Below, one piece after another: positions 43,460 through 52,004 of a stretch of DNA of 64,000 nt. The DNA is from Aliihoeflea aestuarii (lineage in GTDB: Bacteria > Pseudomonadota > Alphaproteobacteria > Rhizobiales > Rhizobiaceae), in the NCBI RefSeq assembly GCF_024105665.1, contig NZ_JAAAMK010000001.1, positions 372,001 through 436,000 on the forward strand, read 5' to 3'. Position numbers and translations under genes: made by a program. Numbering within the stretch: the first letter of the stretch is position 1; each line of letters opens with the position of its first letter. The notes under the pieces are model-generated. The model did no database searches. It was given only the letters and a program-made list of their open reading frames with translations, and was not told the origin of the DNA.

Positions 43460-43678
43460 ATGCCGAAGGAAGAAGTCCTCGAGTTCCCGGGCGTCGTCGT
43501 CGAATTGTTGCCGAATGCGATGTTCCGGGTCAAGCTTGAAAACGAACACGAGATCATCGCTCATACGGCGGGCCGCATGCGCAAGAACCGCATCCGCGTG
43601 CTCACCGGCGACAAGGTCCAGGTCGAAATGACGCCTTACGACCTGACCAAGGGTCGCATCACCTATCGCTTCAAGTAA
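43460..43678 (+). CDS. infA: Translation initiation factor IF-1
   Basis: A 72-residue OB-fold protein that occupies the ribosomal A site during initiation. The whole sequence is canonical: [72 protein letters not shown]. The start at 43460 is fixed by this. It is preceded by an 88-nt leader after the phosphatase gene and followed by maf after 27 nt. Confidence 0.98.
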   Translation: MPKEEVLEFPGVVVELLPNAMFRVKLENEHEIIAHTAGRMRKNRIRVLTGDKVQVEMTPYDLTKGRITYRFK

Positions 43679-43705
43679 ACGCGCACCGCGCGGCGCAGGA
43701 TTTCG

Positions 43706-44332
43706 ATGAGCGTTCCCCAAAAGCTCGTGCTCGCATCGGGTTCGCCGCGGCGGATCGAGCTTCTCCAGCAGGCGGGGATCGAGCCCGACCGCGTCTTCGC
43801 CACCGACATCGACGAGACGCCCAACCGCGCCGAACACCCCCGCTCGCTCGCCAAACGGCTGGCGCAGACGAAGGCGGAGCGCGCGGCCGAAGGCCTGAAA
43901 CGGCAGGGCGAGGAGCCGTCCTTCATCCTGGCGGCCGACACGGTCGTCGCCGTCGGGCGTCGCATCCTGCCGAAGGCGGAAACGCTCGAAGACGCGCAAG
44001 ACTGCCTGAAGCTGCTCTCGGGCCGCGCGCACCGGGTCTATTCGGGTGTCTGCGTCATCACGCCGTCCGGCAAGAGCCGGATGCGGCTTGTCGAAACGCG
44101 CGTTCGCTTCAAGCGGCTGTCGCGCGCGGAGATCGACGCCTATCTCACCTCCGGGCAATGGCGCGGCAAGGCGGGCGGCTACGCCATCCAGGGCCTGGCG
44201 GGAATTTTTGTCGTCAAACTCGTCGGCTCCTACACCAACGTCGTCGGCCTGCCACTCTACGAGACGATCAGCCTTCTTGCCGGCGACGGCTTCAAGCCCG
44301 AATTGCAGTTTCAAACCGGAATGGCGGTCTGA
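43706..44332 (+). CDS. Maf family nucleotide pyrophosphatase
   Basis: House-cleaning nucleoside triphosphate pyrophosphatase, 208 residues, acting on modified or specific NTPs such as dTTP and UTP. Motifs: [12 protein letters not shown] (about 9-20), [18 protein letters not shown], the metal site [27 protein letters not shown] and [31 protein letters not shown]. Slightly longer than E. coli Maf proteins, as usual in rhizobia. Its stop TGA overlaps the ATG of yacG (TGATG). Confidence 0.93.
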   Translation: MSVPQKLVLASGSPRRIELLQQAGIEPDRVFATDIDETPNRAEHPRSLAKRLAQTKAERAAEGLKRQGEEPSFILAADTVVAVGRRILPKAETLEDAQDCLKLLSGRAHRVYSGVCVITPSGKSRMRLVETRVRFKRLSRAEIDAYLTSGQWRGKAGGYAIQGLAGIFVVKLVGSYTNVVGLPLYETISLLAGDGFKPELQFQTGMAV

Positions 44333-44541
44333 TGGCAATCGACGCCGAAAAAGTGACGCCCCTGCGCCCGCCGCGCCCCTGCCCCGAATGCGGCAAGCCC
44401 TCCCAGCGCGCGACATTTCCATTCTGTTCCGTGCGCTGCAAGAACGTCGATCTCAACCGGTGGCTGACCGGCTCTTACGTCATTCCGGCGACCGAAGACG
44501 AGGATGACGGCAGCGAGGACGAACGCCGCAGCGAGACGTGA
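44332..44541 (+). CDS. yacG: DNA gyrase inhibitor YacG (zinc-binding)
   Basis: Small (69 residues) zinc-finger protein. The four zinc cysteines are in CPECGK and [21 protein letters not shown], the YacG signature (C-x2-C, 16-18 residues, C-x3-C, then D-L-x-W). In E. coli YacG binds GyrB and inhibits gyrase. The acidic tail [13 protein letters not shown] is normal for the family. It overlaps maf by one base and is the last gene of the infA-maf-yacG group. Confidence 0.92.
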   Translation: MAIDAEKVTPLRPPRPCPECGKPSQRATFPFCSVRCKNVDLNRWLTGSYVIPATEDEDDGSEDERRSET

Positions 44542-44573
44542 AATTTTTCGCCGCCTTTCGCTGCGTCAGGCGC

Positions 44574-44601
44574 TGGACAGGGCGATTTCTCGTGTTATAA
44601 C
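44574..44601 (+). promoter_or_regulatory. Candidate sigma-70 promoter of tRNA-Phe
   Basis: TGGACA (44574-44579), 16-nt spacer, TATAAC (44596-44601), 60 nt before the tRNA. Both boxes match the consensus at five of six positions. Confidence 0.5.
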
Positions 44602-44660
44602 CCACGCGCTTCCGGCGGAAACCAAGCCCGCCAAGGCCTTGCGCCACATGCGAAGCAATT

Positions 44661-44736
44661 GCCTAGGTAGCTCAGTTGGTAGAGCATGCGACTGAAAATC
44701 GCAGTGTCGGCGGTTCGATCCCGTCCCTAGGCACCA
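44661..44736 (+). tRNA. tRNA-Phe (anticodon GAA)
   Basis: Cloverleaf of 76 nt: acceptor GCCTAGG/CCTAGGC, D-arm GCTCAGTTGGTAGAGC, anticodon stem TGCGA/TCGCA around CTGAAAA (anticodon GAA), variable GTGTC, T-arm GGCGG-TTCGATC-CCGTC and an encoded ACCA. Confidence 0.97.
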
Positions 44737-44953
44737 CTCTACCCTGCATTCACTTACCGAAATGGTGCCCGTCATGTGGCCAACCGCGTGCACTATTCAA
44801 ATCGTTCGCCGGACAGGCTCGATCCGAAATTTCCTTGCGCCGTAAGGCATTGTTTCCGCTGCGGTACCGGATTGCCGCTTGCCCTTGGTTCTCCATTGCC
44901 CATAATCCGCTCACCCCGGTGGCGGGCAAAAAATATAAGGTGGAGAACAACAG

Positions 44954-46552
44954 ATGATGCGTCACTTCGTGAATGCGGCGATGGTATCGACCGCGATCGT
45001 GCTGGCGGGAGGACTTGCGGCTTCGCAGGCCATGGCCCAGACCGTTTATAACCGCGGCAACGACACCGATCCCTCGACACTCGACCACCATTTGACCTCG
45101 ACGGTGGCCGAAGGCCATCTGATGCGCGACCTTTATGAGAGCCTCGTCGTGCAGGACGCGAACGCGGAGATCGTGCCGGGCGTCGCCGAAAGCTGGGAAG
45201 TCTCCGACGATGGCCTCGTCTACACGTTCAAGCTGCGCGAGAACGCGCGCTGGTCGAACGGGGATCAGGTGAAGGCAAGCGATTTCGTCTTCGCCTATCG
45301 CCGCATCCAGAACCCGGAGACGGCCGCGCCCTACGCGAACATTCTTTACCCGATCAAGAATGCCGAGGCGATCAACACCGACGGCATGGCGCTTGAAGAG
45401 TTGGGAGCCGTTGCGATCGACGACACGACGCTCGAAATCACGCTCGAACAGTCGACACCCTATTTCCTCGAATTGCTCACCCACCAGACCGGCCTGCCGC
45501 TGCATGAGGCGTCCGTCACGGAGCATGGCGACCAGTTCACCCGTCCCGGCAACATGGTGACGAACGGCGCCTACATGCTGGAAAGCTTCACGCCGAACGA
45601 CATGATCGTCATGCAGAAGAACCCCGAGTTCCATGACGCCGACAATGTCGCGATCGACACGGTGAACTACATCCCCTTTGAGGACCGGGCGACGTGCCTG
45701 CGCCGCTTCGAGGCGGGCGAGGTTCTGTCCTGTTCCGACGTTCCGCTGGAACAGATGTCCTACATGCAGGAAAATCTTGCCGACGAGCTGCACATCGTCC
45801 CGTATCTGGGAACCTACTATCTCCCCGTGAAGACAAACCGCGACGATGCGCTGGCTGACCCACGCGTGCGTCAGGCGATGTCCATGGTGATCGACCGTGA
45901 CTTCCTCGCCGAGGAGATCTGGCAGGGCGCGATGGTGCCGACCTATTCCTTCGTGCCGGAAGGCATCGGCAATTACGGCGAGCCGGCGAAGCTGCCTTAT
46001 GCGGGCGACGATTTGCTCGACCGCGAGGATGCGGCCCGCGAACTTCTGGAGGAAGCCGGTATCGAAGACGGCGAACTCACCGTGCGCCTTCTCTATAACA
46101 CCTCGGAAAACAACCGGAACACGATGACCGCCATCGCCGACATGCTCGGCAATATCGGCATCAACGCCACGCCGGAGGAGATGGAAGGCGCGACCTATTT
46201 CAACTTCCTGCGCTCGGACGGCGATTACGACATGGCGCGCGCCGGCTGGATCGGCGATTATTCCGACCCGCAGAACTTCCTGTTTCTGCATGAGAGCGAA
46301 AATCTCGGCTTCAACTATTCGCGCTGGGCGAATGCCGACTACGATCAGTTGATGCGCAATGCCGCCGCCGAGAGCGACATCGACGCACGCGCCGAAATCC
46401 TGAAGCAGGCCGAAACGCTGCTTCTGGAGGAAGTACCGGTCATTCCGATCCTCTATTATACGGCCAACTCGCTCGTCTCGACCAAGCTGCAAGGCTGGGA
46501 GGACAATGTCATGAACGTCCATGGCACCCGCTGGATGTCCATTTCCGAATAA
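44954..46552 (+). CDS. Peptide ABC transporter substrate-binding protein (OppA-like)
   Basis: Periplasmic solute-binding protein of the SBP_bac_5 family, 532 residues, capturing oligopeptides for the permease encoded next. The signal peptide is about 1-29 (...LAGGLAASQAMAQ). The mature N terminus TVYNRGNDTDPSTLDHHLTSTVAEGHLMRDLYESLV is the OppA pattern, with the VPGVAESWEVSDDGLVYTFKLRENARWSNGDQVKASDFVFAYRRIQNP signature soon after. GGAG lies eight bases before the ATG. It opens the opp operon; a 77-nt gap to the permease gene is usual where more binding protein than permease is made. Confidence 0.93.
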   Translation: MMRHFVNAAMVSTAIVLAGGLAASQAMAQTVYNRGNDTDPSTLDHHLTSTVAEGHLMRDLYESLVVQDANAEIVPGVAESWEVSDDGLVYTFKLRENARWSNGDQVKASDFVFAYRRIQNPETAAPYANILYPIKNAEAINTDGMALEELGAVAIDDTTLEITLEQSTPYFLELLTHQTGLPLHEASVTEHGDQFTRPGNMVTNGAYMLESFTPNDMIVMQKNPEFHDADNVAIDTVNYIPFEDRATCLRRFEAGEVLSCSDVPLEQMSYMQENLADELHIVPYLGTYYLPVKTNRDDALADPRVRQAMSMVIDRDFLAEEIWQGAMVPTYSFVPEGIGNYGEPAKLPYAGDDLLDREDAARELLEEAGIEDGELTVRLLYNTSENNRNTMTAIADMLGNIGINATPEEMEGATYFNFLRSDGDYDMARAGWIGDYSDPQNFLFLHESENLGFNYSRWANADYDQLMRNAAAESDIDARAEILKQAETLLLEEVPVIPILYYTANSLVSTKLQGWEDNVMNVHGTRWMSISE

Positions 46553-46629
46553 TCGGAAGACACGTTTCCGGTGCGCGCGAATGCGCGCCGGATGCCGTGC
46601 GCTGCACGGCCCGGAGGGTTTTGACCGAC

Positions 46630-47553
46630 ATGCTTGGCTATGTTCTGCGCCGTCTCGCGGGCGCGATCCCGACGGTGTTCATCATCGTCACCATCGCCTT
46701 CTTCATGATCCGGCTGGCGCCGGGCGGACCGTTCGACCTCGAACGGCCGCTCGATCCGCTGATCATGGAAAACATCAACCGCGCCTACAATCTCGACAAG
46801 CCGCTTTGGCAGCAATATTTCCTCTATCTGGGGAATCTGGCGCAGGGCGACCTCGGGCCAAGCTTCACGCGGCGCGATTTCTCGGTCGTCGACCTTTTCC
46901 GTACCGGTCTTCCCGTCTCCATCCAGCTCGGCGGCACCGCGCTTGCCATCGCGCTTGTCGTCGGCGCGTTTCTCGGCGCGCTGGCCGCCCTTCGTCAAAA
47001 CACATGGGTCGACTACATGGTGGTCGGCACGGCCACGCTCGGCATCACCATCCCGACCTTCGTCATCGCGCCGGTTCTTTCGCTGTTCTTCGGTGTCATG
47101 ATGGGCTGGCTGCCGGCCGGCGGCTGGGGCGGCGGACGATGGCAATATCTCGTCCTGCCGGTCGCGACGCTCGCGCTGCCGCAGATCGCCATCATCGCGC
47201 GGCTGACGCGCGGGGCGACGATCGAGGCGCTGCGTTCCAACCATGTACGCACGGCCCGCGCCTACGGGCTGCCGTCCTACGTGGTGGTCGGCGTCCATGC
47301 TCTGCGCGCCGCGATCCTGCCCGTCGTCTCCTATCTCGGACCGACGGCTGCGGCGCTTCTGACCGGCTCGGTGGTGGTCGAGACCATCTTCGGCATACCC
47401 GGCATCGGCCGCTATTTCGTGCAAGGCGCTCTGGGCCGTGATTATACGCTCGTAATGGGAACGGTGATCGTGATCGCCATGTTCGTCATCCTTTTCAATT
47501 TGATCGTCGACATCCTCTATGCGGTGCTCGATCCGCGCGTTCGCTACGATTGA
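46630..47553 (+). CDS. Peptide ABC transporter permease (OppB-like)
   Basis: Inner-membrane permease of 307 residues with six helices: the first at MLGYVLRRLAGAIPTVFIIVTIAFFMIRLAPGGPF (OppB N terminus), and the ATPase-contacting EAA loop in GATIEALRSNHVRTARAYGLP with the ETIFGIPGIGRYFVQ block near the C terminus. The ATG at 46630 is chosen; a TTG at 46621 is possible. GGAGGG lies upstream. It pairs with OppC, 10 nt downstream. Confidence 0.93.
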   Translation: MLGYVLRRLAGAIPTVFIIVTIAFFMIRLAPGGPFDLERPLDPLIMENINRAYNLDKPLWQQYFLYLGNLAQGDLGPSFTRRDFSVVDLFRTGLPVSIQLGGTALAIALVVGAFLGALAALRQNTWVDYMVVGTATLGITIPTFVIAPVLSLFFGVMMGWLPAGGWGGGRWQYLVLPVATLALPQIAIIARLTRGATIEALRSNHVRTARAYGLPSYVVVGVHALRAAILPVVSYLGPTAAALLTGSVVVETIFGIPGIGRYFVQGALGRDYTLVMGTVIVIAMFVILFNLIVDILYAVLDPRVRYD

Positions 47554-47563
47554 GGAAGGTGCG

Positions 47564-48694
47564 ATGACCGATATCCCCGTCCCGGACAGCGACATCAGCA
47601 ACATCGCCGGGCGCTCGCTCTGGCAGGATGCGTGGCTGCGCCTTCGCCGCAACCGCGCGGCCGTCGTCAGCGCAATGGTGCTCGTCGCGTTGGCGCTCGC
47701 CGGCATTTTCGGCCCTATGCTGTCTCAGCATCCCTATGACCGCATCTACCCGCAATATGTGCGCGCACCCGCAAGCCTCGAGGCTTATCCGCGCGCCGAC
47801 GATATCGTGCCGGCCTTCGAGCGCGCAGTCACCAGAACGCGCGTCGAGGCTGGTGAGATCGAGGTGGACGGCCAGACCGTTCGCGTGCCGATTTCGTCGG
47901 ACGAGCCGATCGATCCGCGCATCACGCGCTATATCGACCGCTCCGACCTGTTCTTCAACGCGCGCATCGAGGCGCTTTCGGCGGACGAATTGAGCGGGGA
48001 ACTCGTCGCCAGCGTGAACCGCGTGAAATTCTATTTCGGCACCGACGCCAATGGCCGCGACGTGATGGCGCGCACCTTCATCGGCATCCGCATCTCGCTC
48101 GCGATCGGGCTGCTCGCCTCGATGATGGCGCTGGTGCTCGGCGTCACCTATGGCGCGCTGGCCGGCTATCTGGGCGGGCGTGTCGACAACGTCATGATGC
48201 GCGTCGTCGATATCCTCTATTCGCTGCCCTTCATCTTTTTCGTCATATTGCTCGTCGTCTTCTTCGGGCGAAGTTTCGTTTTGATCTTCATTGCCATCGG
48301 CATGACCGAATGGCTCGACATGGCGCGGATCGTGCGCGGACAGACACTGACGATCAAACGGCAGGAATATGTGGAAGCCGCTCAGGCGATGGGCGTGTCG
48401 AGCTGGGGCATTCTGCGCCGGCACGTCATCCCCAACACGCTCGGCCCAGTGATCGTGTTCGTTACGCTACTGGTGCCGAAGGCGATCCTTCTGGAAAGCC
48501 TTCTGTCCTTCCTCGGCCTTGGCGTGCAGGAACCGCTGACCTCGCTCGGCATGCTGATCTCGGACGGTGCGGCCAATATGCGCGGCGCTCCCTGGCTTCT
48601 GATCTTCCCCGCCGCGACGCTGACGGCGATCCTCTTCGCCCTCAATTTCCTGGGCGACGGCCTGCGCGACGCGCTCGACCCGAAGGACCGCTGA
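47564..48694 (+). CDS. Peptide ABC transporter permease (OppC-like)
   Basis: Second permease, 376 residues. N-terminal DAWLRLRRNRAAVVSAMVLVALALAGIFGPML is the OppC/DppC start with the first helix; a long periplasmic insert (about 70-170) makes it longer than typical OppC; then YFGTDANGRDVMARTFIGIRISLAIGLLASM and the EAA loop EYVEAAQAMGVSSWGILRRHVIPNTLGPVI. The start is the ATG at 47564 after GAGGAAGG. The ATPase gene begins 1 nt after its stop. Confidence 0.93.
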   Translation: MTDIPVPDSDISNIAGRSLWQDAWLRLRRNRAAVVSAMVLVALALAGIFGPMLSQHPYDRIYPQYVRAPASLEAYPRADDIVPAFERAVTRTRVEAGEIEVDGQTVRVPISSDEPIDPRITRYIDRSDLFFNARIEALSADELSGELVASVNRVKFYFGTDANGRDVMARTFIGIRISLAIGLLASMMALVLGVTYGALAGYLGGRVDNVMMRVVDILYSLPFIFFVILLVVFFGRSFVLIFIAIGMTEWLDMARIVRGQTLTIKRQEYVEAAQAMGVSSWGILRRHVIPNTLGPVIVFVTLLVPKAILLESLLSFLGLGVQEPLTSLGMLISDGAANMRGAPWLLIFPAATLTAILFALNFLGDGLRDALDPKDR

Positions 48695-48695
48695 C

Positions 48696-50321
48696 ATGGC
48701 AGAAGAAACCATCCTCGCTGTCCGCGACCTTCATGTTGAATTCCAGACAAATGACGGCATGGTCAATGCCGTGAAGGGTATCGACCTTGACGTAAGGCGC
48801 GGCGAAACGGTCGCCATCGTGGGCGAATCCGGCTCGGGCAAGAGCCAGACCACAATGGCGATCATGGGGCTTCTGGCCTCCAACGGGCGCGCGCGCGGTT
48901 CGGCGACCTATCGGGGCCAGGAACTCGTCGGCCTGCCTGAGCGGCAACTGAACAGGATCCGCGGCAAGAAGATCACCATGATCTTTCAGGAGCCGATGAC
49001 CTCGCTCGACCCGCTCTACAGGATCGGCCGGCAGATCGCCGAACCCTTGCGCTACCATGCCAGGATGTCTGGAAAGGCCGCACGCGCGCGCGTGATCGAG
49101 CTTCTCGATCTTGTCGGTATTCCAAATCCCGCAGAGCGCGTGGACGCCTACCCGCACGAGCTTTCAGGCGGCCAGCGTCAGCGCGTCATGATCGCCATGG
49201 CGCTCGCCAACGATCCCGACATGCTGATCGCGGACGAGCCGACCACCGCTCTCGACGTGACGATCCAGGCACAAATCCTCGCGCTGCTCGCCGATCTCCA
49301 GAAAAAGCTCGGCATGGCGATCGTTTTCATCACGCACGACCTCGGCATCGTGAAGCGGTTCGCCGACCGAGTCTATGTGATGCGCTCGGGCGAGGTGGTG
49401 GAGACCGGCGATACGCAAAAGCTGTTCGATGCACCGGAGCACCCTTATACGCAGATGCTGCTTGCGGCGGAGCCGACGGGCCGCAAGGACGCCGTTCCTT
49501 CGGATGCACCGATCCTGCTGGAAGGGCGCGACGTCGAGGTGGTCTTCAGCACCGGCGGCAGTTGGTTCGGCAAGGCAAACGGCGAAATCCGGGCGGTGGA
49601 CGGCATCTCGGTCGCGCTGAGGGCGGGTCAGACCATCGGGATCGTCGGCGAGTCGGGCTCGGGCAAGTCCACTCTCGGACGCGCTCTCCTGCGACTGATG
49701 CCGGGAGACGGCACGTTCCGCTTCGAAGGAATGGACATCTCCCATGCCGACAAACGTGCGATGCGCCCGTTGCGCAAGCGGCTGCAACTGGTGTTCCAGG
49801 ACCCGTTCGGCTCGCTCTCCCCGCGCATGACGGTTGGCCAGGTGGTCACCGAGGGGCTGAAGGTTCATGAGCCGAGCCTGAAAGCGAAGGAACGTGACCG
49901 GCGCGCGATCGAGGTTCTTGAGGAAGTCGGACTCGATCCTTCCATGCGCAACCGCTACCCGCATGAATTCTCGGGCGGCCAGCGACAGCGTATCGCTATC
50001 GCCCGCGCCATGATCCTGAAACCGCAGGTCGTGGTGCTTGACGAGCCGACCTCCGCGCTCGACCGCTCGGTGCAAAAGCAGATCGTCGATCTTCTGCGCG
50101 ATCTCCAGAAGGCGCACGGGCTGTCCTATCTGTTCATCAGCCACGATCTGGCGGTGGTCCGCGCGATGGCCGACTACATCATCGTCATGCGGCGCGGTCA
50201 GATCGTCGAGGAAGGCCCGACCGAGACGATTTTCGACAATCCCGCCCAACCCTACACCCAAGCTCTAATGGCCGCTGCGATAGACGGCACTCCATTCCGG
50301 CGAACAGACATCGAGAATTAA
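48696..50321 (+). CDS. Fused dual ATPase of peptide ABC transporter (OppD-OppF fusion)
   Basis: One 541-residue protein with two complete ABC ATPase domains, replacing separate OppD and OppF. Domain 1 (about 1-265): Walker [11 protein letters not shown], signature [15 protein letters not shown], Walker [13 protein letters not shown]. Domain 2 (about 275-541): Walker [11 protein letters not shown], signature [15 protein letters not shown], Walker [13 protein letters not shown]. Each is followed by the oligopeptide-type C-terminal segment ([16 protein letters not shown]). It lies 1 nt after oppC and completes the operon; a terminator follows at 50399. Confidence 0.95.
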   Translation: MAEETILAVRDLHVEFQTNDGMVNAVKGIDLDVRRGETVAIVGESGSGKSQTTMAIMGLLASNGRARGSATYRGQELVGLPERQLNRIRGKKITMIFQEPMTSLDPLYRIGRQIAEPLRYHARMSGKAARARVIELLDLVGIPNPAERVDAYPHELSGGQRQRVMIAMALANDPDMLIADEPTTALDVTIQAQILALLADLQKKLGMAIVFITHDLGIVKRFADRVYVMRSGEVVETGDTQKLFDAPEHPYTQMLLAAEPTGRKDAVPSDAPILLEGRDVEVVFSTGGSWFGKANGEIRAVDGISVALRAGQTIGIVGESGSGKSTLGRALLRLMPGDGTFRFEGMDISHADKRAMRPLRKRLQLVFQDPFGSLSPRMTVGQVVTEGLKVHEPSLKAKERDRRAIEVLEEVGLDPSMRNRYPHEFSGGQRQRIAIARAMILKPQVVVLDEPTSALDRSVQKQIVDLLRDLQKAHGLSYLFISHDLAVVRAMADYIIVMRRGQIVEEGPTETIFDNPAQPYTQALMAAAIDGTPFRRTDIEN

Positions 50322-50332
50322 CCTTTCGTTAA
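50318..50332 (+). promoter_or_regulatory. Candidate CtrA-binding site
   Basis: TTAA, seven bases, TTAACC, an exact match to the alphaproteobacterial CtrA box (TTAA-N7-TTAAC). The first TTAA overlaps the oppDF stop codon. It lies about 125 nt upstream of the EcfG promoter of the DUF883-like gene. A single site may be chance. Confidence 0.35.
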
Positions 50333-50398
50333 CCCTTCCGGCGCACTGTGGGTCAACAGCGCGTCGACCACGGATGTACTGGCGGCGCGCCGTAGAAC

Positions 50399-50424
50399 AA
50401 AGCCGGGCCTCGCCCGGCTTTTTC
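50399..50424 (+). terminator. Rho-independent terminator of the peptide transporter operon
   Basis: Ten-base stem AAAGCCGGGC/GCCCGGCTTT (50399-50408, 50412-50421), loop CTC, then TTCG. It is 77 nt after the ATPase stop and before the EcfG promoter at 50457. Confidence 0.82.
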
Positions 50425-50456
50425 GTTGCAGGACACGAAACTTTCGCCACATGGCC

Positions 50457-50481
50457 GGAACACTGGTCGAACCTGCCCGTT
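50457..50481 (+). promoter_or_regulatory. EcfG-type promoter of the second DUF883-like gene
   Basis: GGAAC (50457-50461), 16-nt spacer, CGTT (50478-50481): exact consensus, 36 nt before the ATG at 50518, with a terminator just upstream that isolates it from the opp operon. Confidence 0.82.
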
Positions 50482-50517
50482 TCCCCGGGGACCAATCTTC
50501 CAACCGAGGAGACGACC

Positions 50518-50769
50518 ATGGACCCGATGAGCAGCGACGACCGTGACGATGCAAAAGAAGGCCTGCAGCGCCAGATCGAGGATTTGCGCGAAGAGCTTGC
50601 ATACCTCCAGCAGGCAGCAGGTGAACGAGCGCAGCAAGCCTATGAGGTGGTCAAGGAGCACCCCGGCACCTCCATCCTCGTCGCTTCGGTTGTCGCCGGC
50701 GTGATCGGATTTGTCATCGGACAGCAAACCGAGGCCGAAAAACACAGCCACTACCGCTTCCGCTGGTAG
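50518..50769 (+). CDS. DUF883-like (YqjD/ElaB-type) small stress protein
   Basis: An 83-residue protein: acidic-basic coiled-coil (about 8-45, DDAKEGLQRQIEDLREELAYLQQAAGERAQQAYEVV), then HPGTSILVASVVAGVIGFVIGQQ, a C-terminal membrane helix, and a basic tail. It resembles DUF883 proteins and the one at 21238, and may anchor ribosomes at the membrane under stress. GAGGAG precedes the ATG. An EcfG promoter, an upstream terminator and a downstream terminator (50791) make it a single-gene stress unit. Confidence 0.82.
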   Translation: MDPMSSDDRDDAKEGLQRQIEDLREELAYLQQAAGERAQQAYEVVKEHPGTSILVASVVAGVIGFVIGQQTEAEKHSHYRFRW

Positions 50770-50790
50770 AATCTCCGACTTCCGCTTGAG

Positions 50791-50819
50791 AAAAGCCCGG
50801 CCAGGACGCCGGGCTTTTT
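50791..50819. terminator. Bidirectional rho-independent terminator
   Basis: Stem AAAGCCCGG/CCGGGCTTT (50792-50800, 50809-50817), eight-base loop, T-runs on both sides. It ends the DUF883-like gene on the plus strand and, 12 nt past its stop, the NAGGN operon on the minus strand. Confidence 0.85.
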
Positions 50820-50831
50820 CATGCGGAACGT

Positions 50832-51992
50832 TCAGTGCTGATCATCGGAGTGGGAGTGGATGTCCGGGTCGAACTCGGCCTGTTCGGCCTCTTCCATAGG
50901 CTGTTCGGTAAAGCCTTCGAGGCTCGACACTTCGGCCACGTCGCGCTCGATCTCGAGCGGGCTCGTCACATAGGCCGCGATCAGTTCCGCGATCGACAGA
51001 AGCGAATGAACGTGGATGCGTTCATAGCCATGCGAGGCGTCGATGCCGAAGGCGACGAGCGCCGTTCGCACGTCATGGCCCGCCTCGATGGCCGACGCCG
51101 AATCCGAACGGTAATAGCGGAAGATATCCTTCTGGTACTGAAGCCCGTTCTCACGGCACAGATCGACCAGCTTGCGCGTCAAATGATAGTCGAACGGGCC
51201 CGCCTGATCGGCCATTGCGATGGTCACGCCGAACTCCGACGAGTTCTGGCCGGGCGCGGTGGTGCCGTTGTCGATCGTCACCATGGACGCGATCTCGGGC
51301 GTGATGATCGCAGCCGCACCGACGCCGACTTCCTCGGCGATCGTGAAGAGCCAGTGGATATCGACCGGTGTGCGCGCGCCTTCATCCTCCAGCGCCTTGA
51401 TGGCCGCAAGCGCGATGGCGACGCCCGCCTTGTCGTCCAGATGGCGCGAGTTGATGAAACCGTTGTCGAGGAATTCGGGCTGCGTGTCGATGGCGACGAA
51501 ATCGCCAATGTCGACGCCGAGCGCCAGCGTTTCGTCGCGGTTCACGGTGCGCGCGTCGATGCGCAGTTCGACATAGTTCCAGCCGACGGGCATCGTGTCG
51601 ACGCCCTCGTTGAACGTATGCCCGGATGCCTTCAAGGGCAGGATCGTGCCGCGATACGCACCCTGCTCGGTGTAGATCGTCACGCGCGCGCCTTCGGCGA
51701 AACGGGCAGACCAGTTTCCGATCGGCACGAGTTCGAGCCGCCCGTTCTCCTTGACGAACTTCACCTGCGCGCCGAGCGTATCGAGATGGGTGATGATGGC
51801 GCGCGCGCCGCGGCGGCGCGAGCCCTGCCGGACGGCGCGGATCGCGCCGCGGCGCGTCAGTTCGGGCGTCAGGCCGAGCCGTTCCAGTTCCTCGGAACAA
51901 TAACGGACGATCTGATCCGTGTAGCCGGTCGGGCTGTTGATCGCGAGGAGGTTGTTCAGTTGTCGAGCGAGATAGGCTTCGTCGATCTTCAA
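50832..51992 (-). CDS. Osmoprotectant NAGGN system M42 family peptidase
   Basis: Metallo-aminopeptidase-like protein of 386 residues found with NAGGN synthesis genes, perhaps degrading or trimming the dipeptide osmolyte. M42 metal motifs: IITHLDTLGAQ (first His-Asp), SRHLDDKAGVAIALAA (bridging Asp), TIAEEVGVGAAA (catalytic Glu pair), VTIDNG and YRSDSASAIEAGHDVRTALVAFGIDASHGYERIH with a late histidine. The start is a TTG at 51992 after GAGG. It is the last gene of the asnB-ngg-peptidase operon, 12 nt after ngg. Its acidic, histidine-containing tail is unusual. Confidence 0.88.
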   Translation of the reverse strand: MKIDEAYLARQLNNLLAINSPTGYTDQIVRYCSEELERLGLTPELTRRGAIRAVRQGSRRRGARAIITHLDTLGAQVKFVKENGRLELVPIGNWSARFAEGARVTIYTEQGAYRGTILPLKASGHTFNEGVDTMPVGWNYVELRIDARTVNRDETLALGVDIGDFVAIDTQPEFLDNGFINSRHLDDKAGVAIALAAIKALEDEGARTPVDIHWLFTIAEEVGVGAAAIITPEIASMVTIDNGTTAPGQNSSEFGVTIAMADQAGPFDYHLTRKLVDLCRENGLQYQKDIFRYYRSDSASAIEAGHDVRTALVAFGIDASHGYERIHVHSLLSIAELIAAYVTSPLEIERDVAEVSSLEGFTEQPMEEAEQAEFDPDIHSHSDDQH

Positions 51993-52004
51993 GATGTACC
52001 TCGG

